Shown here in pieces: positions 25,194 to 34,862 of a DNA stretch of 64,000 bases (position 1 is its first letter; every line of letters starts with the position of its first letter). Below the pieces are notes generated by a model. It saw only the letters and a list, made by a program, of their open reading frames with translations, did no database searches and was not told where the DNA came from. Made by a program: the position numbers and the translations under genes. This stretch comes from Clostridia bacterium (GTDB lineage Bacteria; Bacillota; Clostridia; Oscillospirales; CAG-272): NCBI GenBank assembly GCA_017447775.1, contig JAFSMU010000025.1, forward strand, positions 1 through 64,000. Direction: 5' to 3'.

Positions 25194-26927
25194 ATGAACA
25201 TCACGCCGGAATTTATCGACGAGCTTAAACTGCGAAATCGCATCGAGGACGTCGTATCGTCGTACGTGAATCTGAAACACACCGGTTCAAGCTACGTCGG
25301 GCTTTGCCCGTTCCACAGCGAAAGGACGCCGTCCTTCCACGTATCCCCCTCGCGCTCGATGTTCCACTGCTTCGGATGCGGAGCGGGCGGCGACGTCATA
25401 ACTTTCGTTATGCGCGCCGAAAACCTCGATTATATCTCGGCGCTTGAGGTGCTGTGCCACCGCGTCGGTATGGAAATGCCGGGCGACGACGGCAGAAAGA
25501 GCGAGCTTTTGCGCCGCTCGCGCATATTTGAAATGAACAGGGAAGCGGCGCGGTTTTTCAACGCGTGCCTGAACGACCCCTCGGCGACGGCGGCGCAGGC
25601 ATATCTCAAAAAGCGCGGACTCACACCCGCGGCGGTGAAGCACTTCGGACTCGGGTACTCGCCCGATTCGTTTGACGCGCTCCGCAACCATCTGCGCTCT
25701 CTCGGCTATCGCGACGAGGAGCTGGGCGAGGCGTTCCTCTGCGGGAAAAGCCGCCGCACAGGCGGATATTTCGACTATTTCCGCTCGCGCCTCATGTTCC
25801 CGATAATCGACAATATCGGCAACGTCATCGCATTCGGCGGGCGCGCCCTTGACGACTCCACGCCGAAGTACCTCAACACGTCCGACACCCCCGCGTTCAA
25901 AAAGAGCCGCAACCTTTTTGCGCTCAATTTCGCAAAAAACACCGATTTTGACTACTTCATCCTTTGCGAAGGGTATATGGACGTCATTGCGATGCACATG
26001 GCGGGATTTTCAAACGCCGTGGCGACGCTCGGCACCGCGCTGACAAGCGAGCAGGCGCGCGTCATCGCAAAATACAAAAAGAAGGTCGTCTTGTGCTACG
26101 ACAGCGACGAGGCGGGGCAGAACGCCACGCGCCGCGCACTGCCGATCCTTGCGGAGGCGGGACTTGAAACGCGCGTTTTGCGCGTTATCGACGCAAAGGA
26201 CCCCGACGAATACATAAAAAAATTCGGCGCCGAAAAATTCAAACTGCTCGTCGAGGGCAGCAAGTCCCGGCTCGAATTTCTGATAGACAGCGCCACCACG
26301 AAATACAATATTGTGGTGCCGGAGGAAAAAATCAAAGCCGCAAACGAGCTTTGCGCCGAGGCGGCGGGCGTTTATTCCGACGTTGAACGTGAAATATATA
26401 TAGACAGGATCGCCGAAAGGCTCGGCGTCGAGCGGCAAAACGTAAAATCCGACGTCGATCGCCGCCGCCGCGCCGCGCGCAAAAAAGAGGACGGCGAGCG
26501 CATAACGAACGTTATCTCAAAGACCGTCGGCTACGGCGACAGGATCAACCGCGAGCGCGCGCAGAACATAAAGGCGTCGCGCGCCGAGGAGTCGATAATC
26601 GGAATGATGATACTTTATCCCGAGCTGCGCGAGGCGGTCGTTAGCGGCAGGGTGCAGATCGGCCCCGACGATTTTTTGACGGAGTTCAACCGCCGCGCGT
26701 TTGAGTCCGTTTTGAAACGAGGCTCCGATATCGGTCTTATCGCGCAGGATTTCACGGTCGAGGAGATCGCGCGCATCGAGGACGCGGTCGAGCGGCGCGC
26801 CGAGCTTTCCGACAACGGCGAAGCTGTGCTGATCGACAACGTAAACGCCCTCAAAGGCGAGAAAAAAGCCGCGGATGACGATCTTGGCGCGGCGCTTGAA
26901 ATACTTAAAAAGAAAACAAAAAAGTAA
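25194..26927 (+). CDS. dnaG: DNA primase
   Basis: The 577-residue primase makes RNA primers at the fork. The N-terminal zinc domain is CPFHSERTPSFHV...FHCFGCGAGG. The TOPRIM core has FILCEGYMDVIAMH and VVLCYDSDEAG. The C-terminal helicase-interacting domain is divergent, as usual. GGAAGGAGG lies before the ATG. It is followed by sigA after 23 bases, forming part of the classical macromolecular-synthesis operon without rpsU. Confidence 0.96.
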   Translation: MNITPEFIDELKLRNRIEDVVSSYVNLKHTGSSYVGLCPFHSERTPSFHVSPSRSMFHCFGCGAGGDVITFVMRAENLDYISALEVLCHRVGMEMPGDDGRKSELLRRSRIFEMNREAARFFNACLNDPSATAAQAYLKKRGLTPAAVKHFGLGYSPDSFDALRNHLRSLGYRDEELGEAFLCGKSRRTGGYFDYFRSRLMFPIIDNIGNVIAFGGRALDDSTPKYLNTSDTPAFKKSRNLFALNFAKNTDFDYFILCEGYMDVIAMHMAGFSNAVATLGTALTSEQARVIAKYKKKVVLCYDSDEAGQNATRRALPILAEAGLETRVLRVIDAKDPDEYIKKFGAEKFKLLVEGSKSRLEFLIDSATTKYNIVVPEEKIKAANELCAEAAGVYSDVEREIYIDRIAERLGVERQNVKSDVDRRRRAARKKEDGERITNVISKTVGYGDRINRERAQNIKASRAEESIIGMMILYPELREAVVSGRVQIGPDDFLTEFNRRAFESVLKRGSDIGLIAQDFTVEEIARIEDAVERRAELSDNGEAVLIDNVNALKGEKKAADDDLGAALEILKKKTKK

Positions 26928-26950
26928 AAATACAATAAGGTGGTAACAAC

Positions 26951-28180
26951 ATGACGGACGTAACAAAAAAGAAAGCGGCAGAGCCGATCGAAGAAAACGA
27001 CATCGACGCGGAGCTTGACGCGAAATTCGACGCGGACGCCGAGGCGGCAAAAGCCGAGGAAGAAGCGAAAACAGACGATGAAGATAAGGGCACGGGCAAC
27101 ATCCAGTCGCTTATCGACAAAGCAAAGACGAAGGGCAAGCTTTCGTATTCCGAAATAGTTGAGGCGCTGGGCGACGATTACGAGATCGACCAGATCGAAA
27201 AGCTGCACGACACGCTCGAAGGCATGGGCATAAATATGACCGACTTCGGCGACGATCTGCCCGACGCCGACGACATCGACGACGACGAGCTTGAAGAGAT
27301 CGAGAGCGTTGAGAACATCGAGCGGACGCTGTCGCAGGACGGCGTCGTGCTTGACGACCCCGTAAGAATGTACCTCAAAGAGATCGGCAAGGTGCCGCTT
27401 CTCGTCGACGCGGCGGAAGAGATGGAGCTTTCGCGCCGTATGTCGGAGGGGGACGAGAAGGCAAAGCAGAAGCTTGTCGAGGCCAACCTCCGCCTTGTCG
27501 TCAGCATTGCGAAGAAATATATGGGCAAGGGGCTTGTGTTCCTCGATCTGATACAGGAGGGCAACCTCGGACTTATGAAGGCGGTGTCGAAGTTCGACTA
27601 CACGAAGGGATATAAATTCTCGACGTACGCGACGTGGTGGATACGTCAGGCGATAACGCGCGCCATAGCAGATCAGGCGAGAACCATCCGCATCCCCGTT
27701 CACATGGTCGAAACGATACACAAGGTAACGAAAGTTTCGCGCCGTATGCTTCAAGAGCAGGGGCGCGAGGTCAGCGACGAGGAGATCGCAAAAGAAATGG
27801 GCATGAGCGCCGACAAGGTGCGCGAAATAATGAAGATAGCGCAGGATCCTATCTCCCTTGAAACGCCTATCGGCGAGGAAGAGGACAGCCACATCGGCGA
27901 CTTCATCGAGGACAGGGAAACGCCGGCTCCCGCGGACGCGGCTTCATACGCTCTGCTCCGCGAGCAGCTCAACGAAGTGCTTCACACGCTCCAACCGCGC
28001 GAGGAAAACGTGCTTAAACTCCGCTTCGGACTTGAGGACGGCCGCCCGCGCACGCTTGAAGAGGTGGGTAAGCAGTTCAACATCACGCGCGAGCGCATCC
28101 GTCAGATCGAGGTCAAGGCGCTTCGCAAACTGCGCCACCCGTCGCGCTCGAAAAAACTGAAAGATTTTCTCGATAACTGA
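26951..28180 (+). CDS. sigA: Primary sigma factor (sigma-A/RpoD)
   Basis: The 409-residue factor has an acidic N-terminal region 1.1, region 1.2 ([16 protein letters not shown]), region 2 ([43 protein letters not shown]), region 3, and region 4 with the -35 recognition helix ([20 protein letters not shown]). AAGGTGG lies before the ATG. It drives most promoters listed here, whose boxes match TTGACA/TATAAT. Confidence 0.97.
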   Translation: MTDVTKKKAAEPIEENDIDAELDAKFDADAEAAKAEEEAKTDDEDKGTGNIQSLIDKAKTKGKLSYSEIVEALGDDYEIDQIEKLHDTLEGMGINMTDFGDDLPDADDIDDDELEEIESVENIERTLSQDGVVLDDPVRMYLKEIGKVPLLVDAAEEMELSRRMSEGDEKAKQKLVEANLRLVVSIAKKYMGKGLVFLDLIQEGNLGLMKAVSKFDYTKGYKFSTYATWWIRQAITRAIADQARTIRIPVHMVETIHKVTKVSRRMLQEQGREVSDEEIAKEMGMSADKVREIMKIAQDPISLETPIGEEEDSHIGDFIEDRETPAPADAASYALLREQLNEVLHTLQPREENVLKLRFGLEDGRPRTLEEVGKQFNITRERIRQIEVKALRKLRHPSRSKKLKDFLDN

Positions 28181-28274
28181 GCCTGTCCTTTTGTCAACTT
28201 GCACATAAATTTGCGCGTTATTTGTCAAATAAAACAAAATTGACCGTCGCGCATCGAATGAAACGAAAACCGAC

Positions 28275-28303
28275 TTGACATCAACCGATTTTTGATGTAA
28301 AAT
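28275..28303 (+). promoter_or_regulatory. Promoter with an internal dyad, upstream of the large lipoprotein gene
   Basis: TTGACA, 17-base spacer, TAAAAT. The spacer holds ACATCAA-N7-TTGATGT, an inverted repeat lying between and overlapping the -35 and -10 boxes, which could be an operator. Confidence 0.7.
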
Positions 28304-28374
28304 ATATAAGTATTATTTTATAATAATATATTGTTTTGCTCATTTCGGCAGATGTATTTTTGGAGGAACACACA

Positions 28375-31300
28375 ATGACAAAGAAAATTTGGTGTATTGT
28401 TTTGGCGGCGCTGATGCTTGCGGTGACAGTACTGCTTGCGGGCTGCGGCGAAACAAAGACAAAAGAACTTTCCGAAAGACTTCCCGCAACGATAAGTGTT
28501 CTGGGTATCACCGACGAAAGCACGACTCCGGCGGCGATCGAAAGAGTCGAGGCGGAGATAAATAAAGTCATGGAGGCGATGTATCAGACGCACATCGACC
28601 TTACCCTTGTCACGCGCGACAAATACGAGGCGCTCGTGCGCGAGCGTGTCGCCCTCGCCAAATACAACGAAAAGCTGGACAGTGCCGTCAACAGCTATAA
28701 CACGAATGCGCTCTCCGAGGCTAACGCGGCGGTGATCACAAAGCAGTTCGGCAGATGGAGAACAAACGTGGCGGGCGTTACTGCGACGACGATAACGACG
28801 CGCCCGCAGTATACCGAAAAGCATACGGAGATAAACGAGCAGGGCATCATCGAGGTCGTTTATCCCGACGCGGCGTCCCCGATCGACGTATTTATGGTCA
28901 TCGGCGAGGATATGTACGATGAATTCGACGAGCTTGGCGCTCTTCGCTCCATAAAGGCGGAGCTTTCGACAGAGGCGTTCACAAAGTTCACGCAGTTCAT
29001 CTACCCCACGTATTTCGATATACTCAAAACAGTAAAGGGCGACGTCAAAGCCATCCCCAACAATAACCTCCTTGCCGAATACACATACATAATTATAGAC
29101 AAAGAGCTTGCCGAAAAATACGACTTTGACGTTGAATCGGTAAACAACTACTCCGATATCGAGGGCTTCCTCTCCGACGTCAAGGCGGGCGAGGACGTGA
29201 TCCCGATGGCGCGCGTTCCGGAGGCGCTCGGCATATTCAACCTGTTTGATAACGAGGGCATCTCCATCGGAACGTACTGCGATCCGATGGTCGGATATAA
29301 CACCGAGGAAGGCTCCTCGTACACCATCCAGAACATATTTGACATACCGCAGTACAAAGCTCACGCCGAGCTTATGGACAAATACAAAGCCGCGGGCTAC
29401 TTTGAGTCTGCAAGCGGCAGCAAAGACTTTGCCGTTGACGTCATCACCGGCGACGCGTCGGTCGCAAAAATTTACGGCGACAAGTACGACGTCAAGATAA
29501 TCCAGAACCCGTTTGTCAGAAGAAGCGACGCGTTTGAGGGAATGCTCGCCGTTTACAGCAAGACGTCAAGCTACACAAGATCGCTTGAATTCATCCTCGA
29601 ACTTACGACCAACCCCGAACTCAAAAACCTGTTCCAGTACGGCGTTGAGGACGAAAACTACAGTGTTAACGAGGACGGCACGCTTCACATTCTGAACGAT
29701 ACCTACTCGATGAACAACAACCTCACAGGCAACGTCTATATGAGCACTCCGCTTGAAGGCGAGCTTACCGACAAGTGGGAATATATGAAAAAGACGAACC
29801 TCGACTCGCTCATCGATCCCTACCTTACCTTCACCGTATCCGCGGCGGGCGACTATTCGGGCGTTTACCTTGTTACCGACGCAACGCTTGACGAAATAAT
29901 CACGCAGGCGCTTGTAAGAGCTTCCGTCGACGAGGAGCTGCGCCTTATGGGCAGTGATTACACCTACGACTACTACGTCACAGAGAAGGCAAACAATACG
30001 GAGAACGTTGCCCGTGTCGGCAACCCGATAAAACGACTTGCCAAATACAGAGAAAGATTCGTTGCCGACATAATGGAAGACGCCGGTGTGTCATACGACA
30101 AGGCGACGGATATCCTTCTCAATTCCGCGTCGTATTCCACAACGGGCGCGACGATACTTTACTCTTACGACTGGTACTTTGAGCATCTCGCAAAATACAA
30201 AAAGGAAGAGAAATACTCAAATCTTTACACCGCAACGGGACTTGACACGGCTATCTGGGAAAGAATAGCGTCGGCGGCAGGCGTAAGACTTGAAACGTTT
30301 GACAACTCCGTCAAGAACGCGAAAGATTATTACAGCAACATCGAAACGCTCAGAATAATGACTCGCCTTATCATCTGGGAAGATCTTTCGGATGAAGAGT
30401 GGCAGGTTTATCAGGATATGAGCGCCGTCGATTTTGAAAAGGCTGTTTACAATTACGTGCGCGACCACTACGTTGAGGAAAACAACCTCGACGACGAAAA
30501 ATACGAGGAACTCGTGCGCGCCTTCATGCTCTCCACCTCGACGTTCATCGACAAAGACGACAACACCTCCTACAAGATAACGTGGGATCAGTACAAGGAC
30601 ATCAAAGAAGCGGCTCAGCCGTCGTTTGAGCTTATCAAAGAGCTCCGCGAAGCTTACGAAAGCGACCTTAAAGCTTACCTCGGTATGCTTTACTCGATGT
30701 ACACGGACTCCGAAATTCCGGAAACCGTCCACGAGATGCTCTACGTAAATTGGCTGAGTGAGAACGGCTACAAGAAATCCGACTTTGAAACGGAGCTTTA
30801 CAACGAAATTCTCGCGTTTATGGACCTCGATTACGAAGGTTTCCAGAAGCTCCGCCGCGGTGACAGCGTTAAGTTCGCAGCGCAGATGCGCCGCATAAAA
30901 GACCAGTACAAGAGCATTCTTGTCGAGGCTTACTCGGAAGCTCAGTTCAAAAACGACAGGATCTCAAACGACAACGTCCTCTCGGCGATTCTCGCACACA
31001 AGATCGAGGAGCGCACGGGCATCTATGCGTCGATGAGCGACAAGCTCGGCATCTCGTATGGCGAGTACAAGAACAGAATAGCCGCGCTCAATGAGTTTAT
31101 CGAAAAGGCGACAAGCCTGCGCGACGCGTCCATCTACACGCTTCTCACAAAGTACACGCAGTCGCAGATAAACAACTTCGACTACAACGATATCGACGTT
31201 ATCGTTTATGAAATGATGTCCGAATCGGGCTTCTATACAAATGAATTCTGCCGCTTCATCAGCGTAAGCCTGAGCAAATTCATGCAAAAGAAGAGCGACG

Positions 31301-31644
31301 CGAAGGATTACATCTCGTACGTTACAAAGCTTGCGTCGACATACGCCGATGATATCGCCGCCCGCGGATACACGCAGGATGAGTTCGTCGGTCTGCCGAT
31401 AGACACGGCAAAAGAAGTGCTTTACGACATCGCAAAAGAAAAATACTTCTCCGACGCGCTGACAGTCGAAGATATGCTCTCCGGCGTTTCCGAAAGCTAT
31501 GTAAACGGCTATATTACGGCAGACAACTACGCCGAGTATGTAAAGAAGGCGTCAAGCGAGATCAACTCCGACGCGCTGTTCACGTCTATCGTTTACTACC
31601 TCAGAACAGCACTTGCAAAAGAGCTTTCGCCGAGCGAAAGCTGA
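28375..31644 (+). CDS. Very large lipoprotein with a solute-binding-like N-terminal half
   Basis: The 1089-residue product has a lipobox signal (LLAGC, cysteine at residue 23). Residues ~40-480 resemble extracellular solute-binding proteins of ABC importers: an early ISVLGITDESTT segment and a later IIQNPFVRRSDAFEGMLAV / TRSLEFILELTTNPELKNLF / YMSTPLEGE block of the type found in DUF3502-like binding proteins. Residues ~490-1089 are mostly predicted helical, rich in Tyr, Glu and Lys, with no family that I recognise. No permease is nearby. The ATG at 28375 follows TGGAGGA. It is monocistronic, between a strong promoter and terminator. Confidence 0.8.
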   Translation: MTKKIWCIVLAALMLAVTVLLAGCGETKTKELSERLPATISVLGITDESTTPAAIERVEAEINKVMEAMYQTHIDLTLVTRDKYEALVRERVALAKYNEKLDSAVNSYNTNALSEANAAVITKQFGRWRTNVAGVTATTITTRPQYTEKHTEINEQGIIEVVYPDAASPIDVFMVIGEDMYDEFDELGALRSIKAELSTEAFTKFTQFIYPTYFDILKTVKGDVKAIPNNNLLAEYTYIIIDKELAEKYDFDVESVNNYSDIEGFLSDVKAGEDVIPMARVPEALGIFNLFDNEGISIGTYCDPMVGYNTEEGSSYTIQNIFDIPQYKAHAELMDKYKAAGYFESASGSKDFAVDVITGDASVAKIYGDKYDVKIIQNPFVRRSDAFEGMLAVYSKTSSYTRSLEFILELTTNPELKNLFQYGVEDENYSVNEDGTLHILNDTYSMNNNLTGNVYMSTPLEGELTDKWEYMKKTNLDSLIDPYLTFTVSAAGDYSGVYLVTDATLDEIITQALVRASVDEELRLMGSDYTYDYYVTEKANNTENVARVGNPIKRLAKYRERFVADIMEDAGVSYDKATDILLNSASYSTTGATILYSYDWYFEHLAKYKKEEKYSNLYTATGLDTAIWERIASAAGVRLETFDNSVKNAKDYYSNIETLRIMTRLIIWEDLSDEEWQVYQDMSAVDFEKAVYNYVRDHYVEENNLDDEKYEELVRAFMLSTSTFIDKDDNTSYKITWDQYKDIKEAAQPSFELIKELREAYESDLKAYLGMLYSMYTDSEIPETVHEMLYVNWLSENGYKKSDFETELYNEILAFMDLDYEGFQKLRRGDSVKFAAQMRRIKDQYKSILVEAYSEAQFKNDRISNDNVLSAILAHKIEERTGIYASMSDKLGISYGEYKNRIAALNEFIEKATSLRDASIYTLLTKYTQSQINNFDYNDIDVIVYEMMSESGFYTNEFCRFISVSLSKFMQKKSDAKDYISYVTKLASTYADDIAARGYTQDEFVGLPIDTAKEVLYDIAKEKYFSDALTVEDMLSGVSESYVNGYITADNYAEYVKKASSEINSDALFTSIVYYLRTALAKELSPSES

Positions 31645-31658
31645 TAAATTCCAAAATC

Positions 31659-31690
31659 AAAACCCCGCGAAAGCGGGGTTTTTTATTTTT
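31659..31690 (+). terminator. Terminator of the large lipoprotein gene
   Basis: AAAACCCCGC-GAAA-GCGGGGTTTT followed by a T-rich run. Confidence 0.95.
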
Positions 31691-31734
31691 GCCGTGCTGA
31701 TAGAGGGCCGATAGCGCCGCAAATAAAAATTGCG

Positions 31735-31763
31735 TCATATTGCCCGCGGGACAACCATATACT
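31735..31763 (+). promoter_or_regulatory. Sigma-E-type promoter of the spoIIIA operon
   Basis: TCATATT matches the sigma-E -35 consensus KMATATT exactly. After 14 bases, CATATACT matches the -10 consensus CATACAMT with one mismatch. It lies 18 bases before the spoIIIAA start and AGGAGAAAG follows. spoIIIA is sigma-E dependent in B. subtilis. Confidence 0.75.
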
Positions 31764-31781
31764 TTACTGACAGGAGAAAGT

Positions 31782-32687
31782 ATGAACGAAAACCTACGTA
31801 AACTGCTCGCATATCTGCCATATCACACGGCGGCGGCGATATCGGCGCACATTAAGTCATCCCCCGCCGCGAAAATAACGGAGATACGCCTGCACGCCGA
31901 GCGCCCGACGTGCCTTATCCAAAGCGGGAAGAACGTCATTTTGCTCTCGGGCAAGGTCGATATATGCACGCGCGACGACGTTTTTCAAACGCTGGCGCGC
32001 TTGACCGAGGACAGCGTTCACACATACGGCGAGATGATAAATCAAGGCTACGTAAACCTTGACGGCGGCTTCCGCGTCGGTATATGCGGCACGGCAAGCG
32101 TTTCGGGGGGTGAAATATGCGGCGTGTTCGGGTTTTCTTCGCTGTGCATCCGCATACCGCGCGCCGCGCAAAACGTTGACTCGGGGCTTCTCTCGATTAT
32201 CCGCAAAAACGGAAAAGTGGCGCCAACGCTTATTTTCTCGCCGCCCGGCGTCGGAAAAACGACGCTTGTTCGGTCAGCGGCGGCAACTCTTTCAAAAGGC
32301 TCTGCCGCCTTGCGCGTCGCCGTTGTGGACACGCGCGGGGAGATATATATCAAGGAAATGTTTCAAAATTCCATCGCCGATTTTCTTATCGGCTACCCGA
32401 AGGCCGCGGGGATCGAGATCGCCACAAGGACGCTGAACCCGGAGCTTATCATCTGCGATGAGATCGGCGGCGAGGACGAGGCCCGCGCCATCATCGCTGT
32501 GCAGAATACGGGCGTTCCGCTCCTGGCGACCTCACACGCCGACAGCGTGGAAACGCTTTTGCGCCGCCCCGGGATCAATTCGCTTTGCCGCGCGGGGATA
32601 TTCCGTTACGTCGTCGGCATTTCACGCGCGCCCGGGGAGGAGGAGTTTTTGCTCGACGTAAAAGATATCGCGGGGGAAAAATTATGA
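31782..32687 (+). CDS. spoIIIAA: Stage III sporulation protein AA, ATPase
   Basis: The 301-residue protein is the secretion-type ATPase of the SpoIIIA-SpoIIQ channel between mother cell and forespore. Walker A FSPPGVGKTTL is near residue 153 and an acidic Walker B-like segment (ELIICDEIGGEDEA) follows. ACAGGAGAAAG precedes the ATG at 31782. The stop overlaps the spoIIIAB start as ATGA. Confidence 0.95.
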   Translation: MNENLRKLLAYLPYHTAAAISAHIKSSPAAKITEIRLHAERPTCLIQSGKNVILLSGKVDICTRDDVFQTLARLTEDSVHTYGEMINQGYVNLDGGFRVGICGTASVSGGEICGVFGFSSLCIRIPRAAQNVDSGLLSIIRKNGKVAPTLIFSPPGVGKTTLVRSAAATLSKGSAALRVAVVDTRGEIYIKEMFQNSIADFLIGYPKAAGIEIATRTLNPELIICDEIGGEDEARAIIAVQNTGVPLLATSHADSVETLLRRPGINSLCRAGIFRYVVGISRAPGEEEFLLDVKDIAGEKL

Positions 32688-33187
32688 AAATACTCGGCGC
32701 CACAATACTTTTTCTCGCGCTCACCCTTCTCGGCGGAAGCCTTGGGCGGCGCGTGCGGCGGGGAGAAAACGAGTGCGCGGCGTTTCTTGACTTCATTCGA
32801 TTTGCCCGCTCGAAAATATGTACCCTTGACGCGCCCACAAAGGAGATATACCGCGGGTATGAAAACGAAACGCTGAAAGGCTGCGGCTTTTTGTATGCGC
32901 TGAAAAAAGCCGAGGCTGAAAGCGTGTACTTTGACGCATTCACGCGCGCGTTTGACGAGATAAGCGCATCACTTTCTCTTGACGGCGAGGCAAAAACGAT
33001 AATTCGCTCCTTTGGCGATATAATCGGCAAAAGCGCGCAAAATGAGCAGCTAAGGCTGATCGACGACGTGATATTTCGCCTTGAAGAGAAGCACAAAAAA
33101 CTGAACGACGCCGCCGTGCGCGACGCAAAAATGTACCAAACGCTCGGCTTTTCGCTTGGCGCTATCATATTCATTTTATTGTTGTAG
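32684..33187 (+). CDS. spoIIIAB: Stage III sporulation protein AB
   Basis: The 167-residue protein has an N-terminal membrane segment, a helical soluble region and a C-terminal membrane segment (LGFSLGAIIFILLL), the layout of SpoIIIAB, which resembles GspF of type II secretion systems. The ATG at 32684 is chosen because it overlaps the spoIIIAA stop; a frame starting 99 bases earlier lies inside spoIIIAA. Its role is in the feeding-tube channel during engulfment. Confidence 0.92.
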   Translation: MKILGATILFLALTLLGGSLGRRVRRGENECAAFLDFIRFARSKICTLDAPTKEIYRGYENETLKGCGFLYALKKAEAESVYFDAFTRAFDEISASLSLDGEAKTIIRSFGDIIGKSAQNEQLRLIDDVIFRLEEKHKKLNDAAVRDAKMYQTLGFSLGAIIFILLL

Positions 33188-33196
33188 AGGTAAAAA

Positions 33197-33391
33197 ATGA
33201 CGACAGAACTCATACTGAAGATCGCCGGGATAGGAATACTCGTCGCCGTGGCGTGCCAGATACTTTCAAAGACGGGCAGGGATGAGCAGGCGACGTTTGT
33301 CGCCGTCGCGGGAATAATCATCGCACTGCTGATGCTCGTCGGCGAGATCGGCGGCCTGTTTGACAAAATAAAGACGATCTTCGGGCTTTGA
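33197..33391 (+). CDS. spoIIIAC: Stage III sporulation protein AC
   Basis: The 64-residue protein is two membrane helices (LILKIAGIGILVAVACQIL and FVAVAGIIIALLMLVGEIG) joined by the conserved KTGRDEQA loop. This is the standard SpoIIIAC size. GAGGT lies seven bases before the ATG. It overlaps or abuts spoIIIAD. Confidence 0.93.
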   Translation: MTTELILKIAGIGILVAVACQILSKTGRDEQATFVAVAGIIIALLMLVGEIGGLFDKIKTIFGL

Positions 33392-33393
33392 GT

Positions 33394-33771
33394 ATGATGC
33401 AGATATTCGGCGTTGCGATAATTTCCGCCGCCGCCGTTGCGATAGTTAAAATCTACCGCCCGGAGTACGTTTTCCCGATGGCAGCCGTTTCATCGACGGC
33501 GCTTCTCGGCGCGGCTCTGACGGCGGCGCTCCCCGTTGCCGAGTACGCAAGCACAATATCGTCGGCGGCGGGGTTCGGGGCGTACTTCGGCGCTATAATG
33601 AAGGCGCTGGGGATAGGACTTGTCGCCGAGCTTGCCGCGTCCGTGTGCCGCGACAGCGGACAGGCAACGCTTGCGTCGCGCGTTGAATTTTTCGCAAAAG
33701 TGCTGATGATGACAGTCGCGCTCCCTATTATAAAGCAGATAATCGACGCGGCGCTTGAGGTCGTAAAATGA
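33394..33771 (+). CDS. spoIIIAD: Stage III sporulation protein AD
   Basis: The 125-residue protein has four hydrophobic segments and the conserved GLVAELAASVCRDSGQATLASRVE region. Three starts are possible: a TTG at 33388 overlapping the spoIIIAC stop, and ATG codons at 33394 and 33397. I use 33394; no strong ribosome site decides it. Its stop overlaps the spoIIIAE start as ATGA. Confidence 0.9.
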   Translation: MMQIFGVAIISAAAVAIVKIYRPEYVFPMAAVSSTALLGAALTAALPVAEYASTISSAAGFGAYFGAIMKALGIGLVAELAASVCRDSGQATLASRVEFFAKVLMMTVALPIIKQIIDAALEVVK

Positions 33772-34862
33772 AACGGATACTTGCGATAGCTTTTGTATTT
33801 TTCGCCATTTTGCTTTTTTGCGTCGATTGCGCGGCGGCAGAGTTTCCCGACGAGATAAACGGCTTTGTCCCCGACGGCGCGAAAACGTTGCTTCCCGACG
33901 GCGTCCCCGACGGCGGCTTTTCTGCACAGCAGATAGATATCGGCTTTTTTGCGTCAATGATACTGCGCGCCATAACGTCGGCGGCGCCCGACGCCGCCAA
34001 AAACCTTTCGGTGATGCTCGGACTGCTGATAATCTCCTCGGTGCTTGGCGCTTTGAGGGGCGGCATTTCGTCCAAGGGTTTGAGCGAGGCGCTTGAATTT
34101 ATCTCCGTTTTGTGCGTGTGCGGCGCGGCGTTTTCGATGACCGCCGCCGTGTTTGACACCGCCGAGCGCTTTATAACGGACGTCGGCGCGTTCCTTGAAG
34201 GATTTTTGCCGATACTTGCGGGGCTTAGCGCGGCAAGCGGCAACGTCGCGTTTTCCATAGCGTCGTCGGTTTCCGTTTCGGCGGCGCTGTCGGCTGTCAG
34301 CGCCGTTTGCGCGTCGGTGGCGATGCCGTTGCTTAAAATTTGTTTTTGCATTTCGATCTCGGGCGCCGTTTGCGGCTCTGTCGATCTTTCGGGAATATCG
34401 GGCGCGATAAAAAAGCTTATAACCGTCGTTTTGTCGCTGTCCGGCATCGCGCTTTCCGCCGTTATGATATTTCAGCGCGTCATCACAAAAAGCGCCGACA
34501 GCGCCGCCTTGCGCGGCATAAAGTTCTCCGTCGGCACGCTTATCCCGTTTGTCGGCAACGCCATCGGCGAGGCGCTGACGACGGTCACCGGCGGCGTCGG
34601 GGTGATACGCTCCGCCGTCGGCATATCGGGCGCGGTCGTTTTGTGCGCCATGGCGATAATCCCCGTCGCGTCGCTGCTTATAAATAAGCTCTTCCTCGAC
34701 CTCGCGTCAGGCGCGGCGGGGATGCTGGGGCTTTCAAAGGAAAAAAATTTCATATCGGGCATGAGCGGCGTCGTCGGCTTTCTTTGCGCCATAACGGCTT
34801 TTATCGGCGTGTTCTTCATTTTGTCGGTGTCGCTCATCGCGGGAACGGAGGTGAGCGTATAA
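33768..34862 (+). CDS. spoIIIAE: Stage III sporulation protein AE
   Basis: The 364-residue polytopic protein has an N-terminal signal-like segment and about eight membrane helices, with the loop FLPILAGLSAASGN and the KNFISGMSGVVGFLCAIT C-terminal part typical of SpoIIIAE. It is an integral part of the mother-cell side of the SpoIIIA complex. Both ends overlap the neighbouring genes (ATGA with AD, TAATG with AF). Confidence 0.93.
   Translation: MKRILAIAFVFFAILLFCVDCAAAEFPDEINGFVPDGAKTLLPDGVPDGGFSAQQIDIGFFASMILRAITSAAPDAAKNLSVMLGLLIISSVLGALRGGISSKGLSEALEFISVLCVCGAAFSMTAAVFDTAERFITDVGAFLEGFLPILAGLSAASGNVAFSIASSVSVSAALSAVSAVCASVAMPLLKICFCISISGAVCGSVDLSGISGAIKKLITVVLSLSGIALSAVMIFQRVITKSADSAALRGIKFSVGTLIPFVGNAIGEALTTVTGGVGVIRSAVGISGAVVLCAMAIIPVASLLINKLFLDLASGAAGMLGLSKEKNFISGMSGVVGFLCAITAFIGVFFILSVSLIAGTEVSV

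Noticed and set aside
26615..27892. 425-codon open frame antisense to sigA and the end of dnaG
   Set aside because: It is a by-product of GC-rich codon usage opposite a certain gene; no ribosome site and no recognisable domain.
28318..29364. 348-codon open frame antisense to the large lipoprotein gene
   Set aside because: No ribosome site, low-complexity basic composition, and the sense gene has signal peptide, promoter and terminator.
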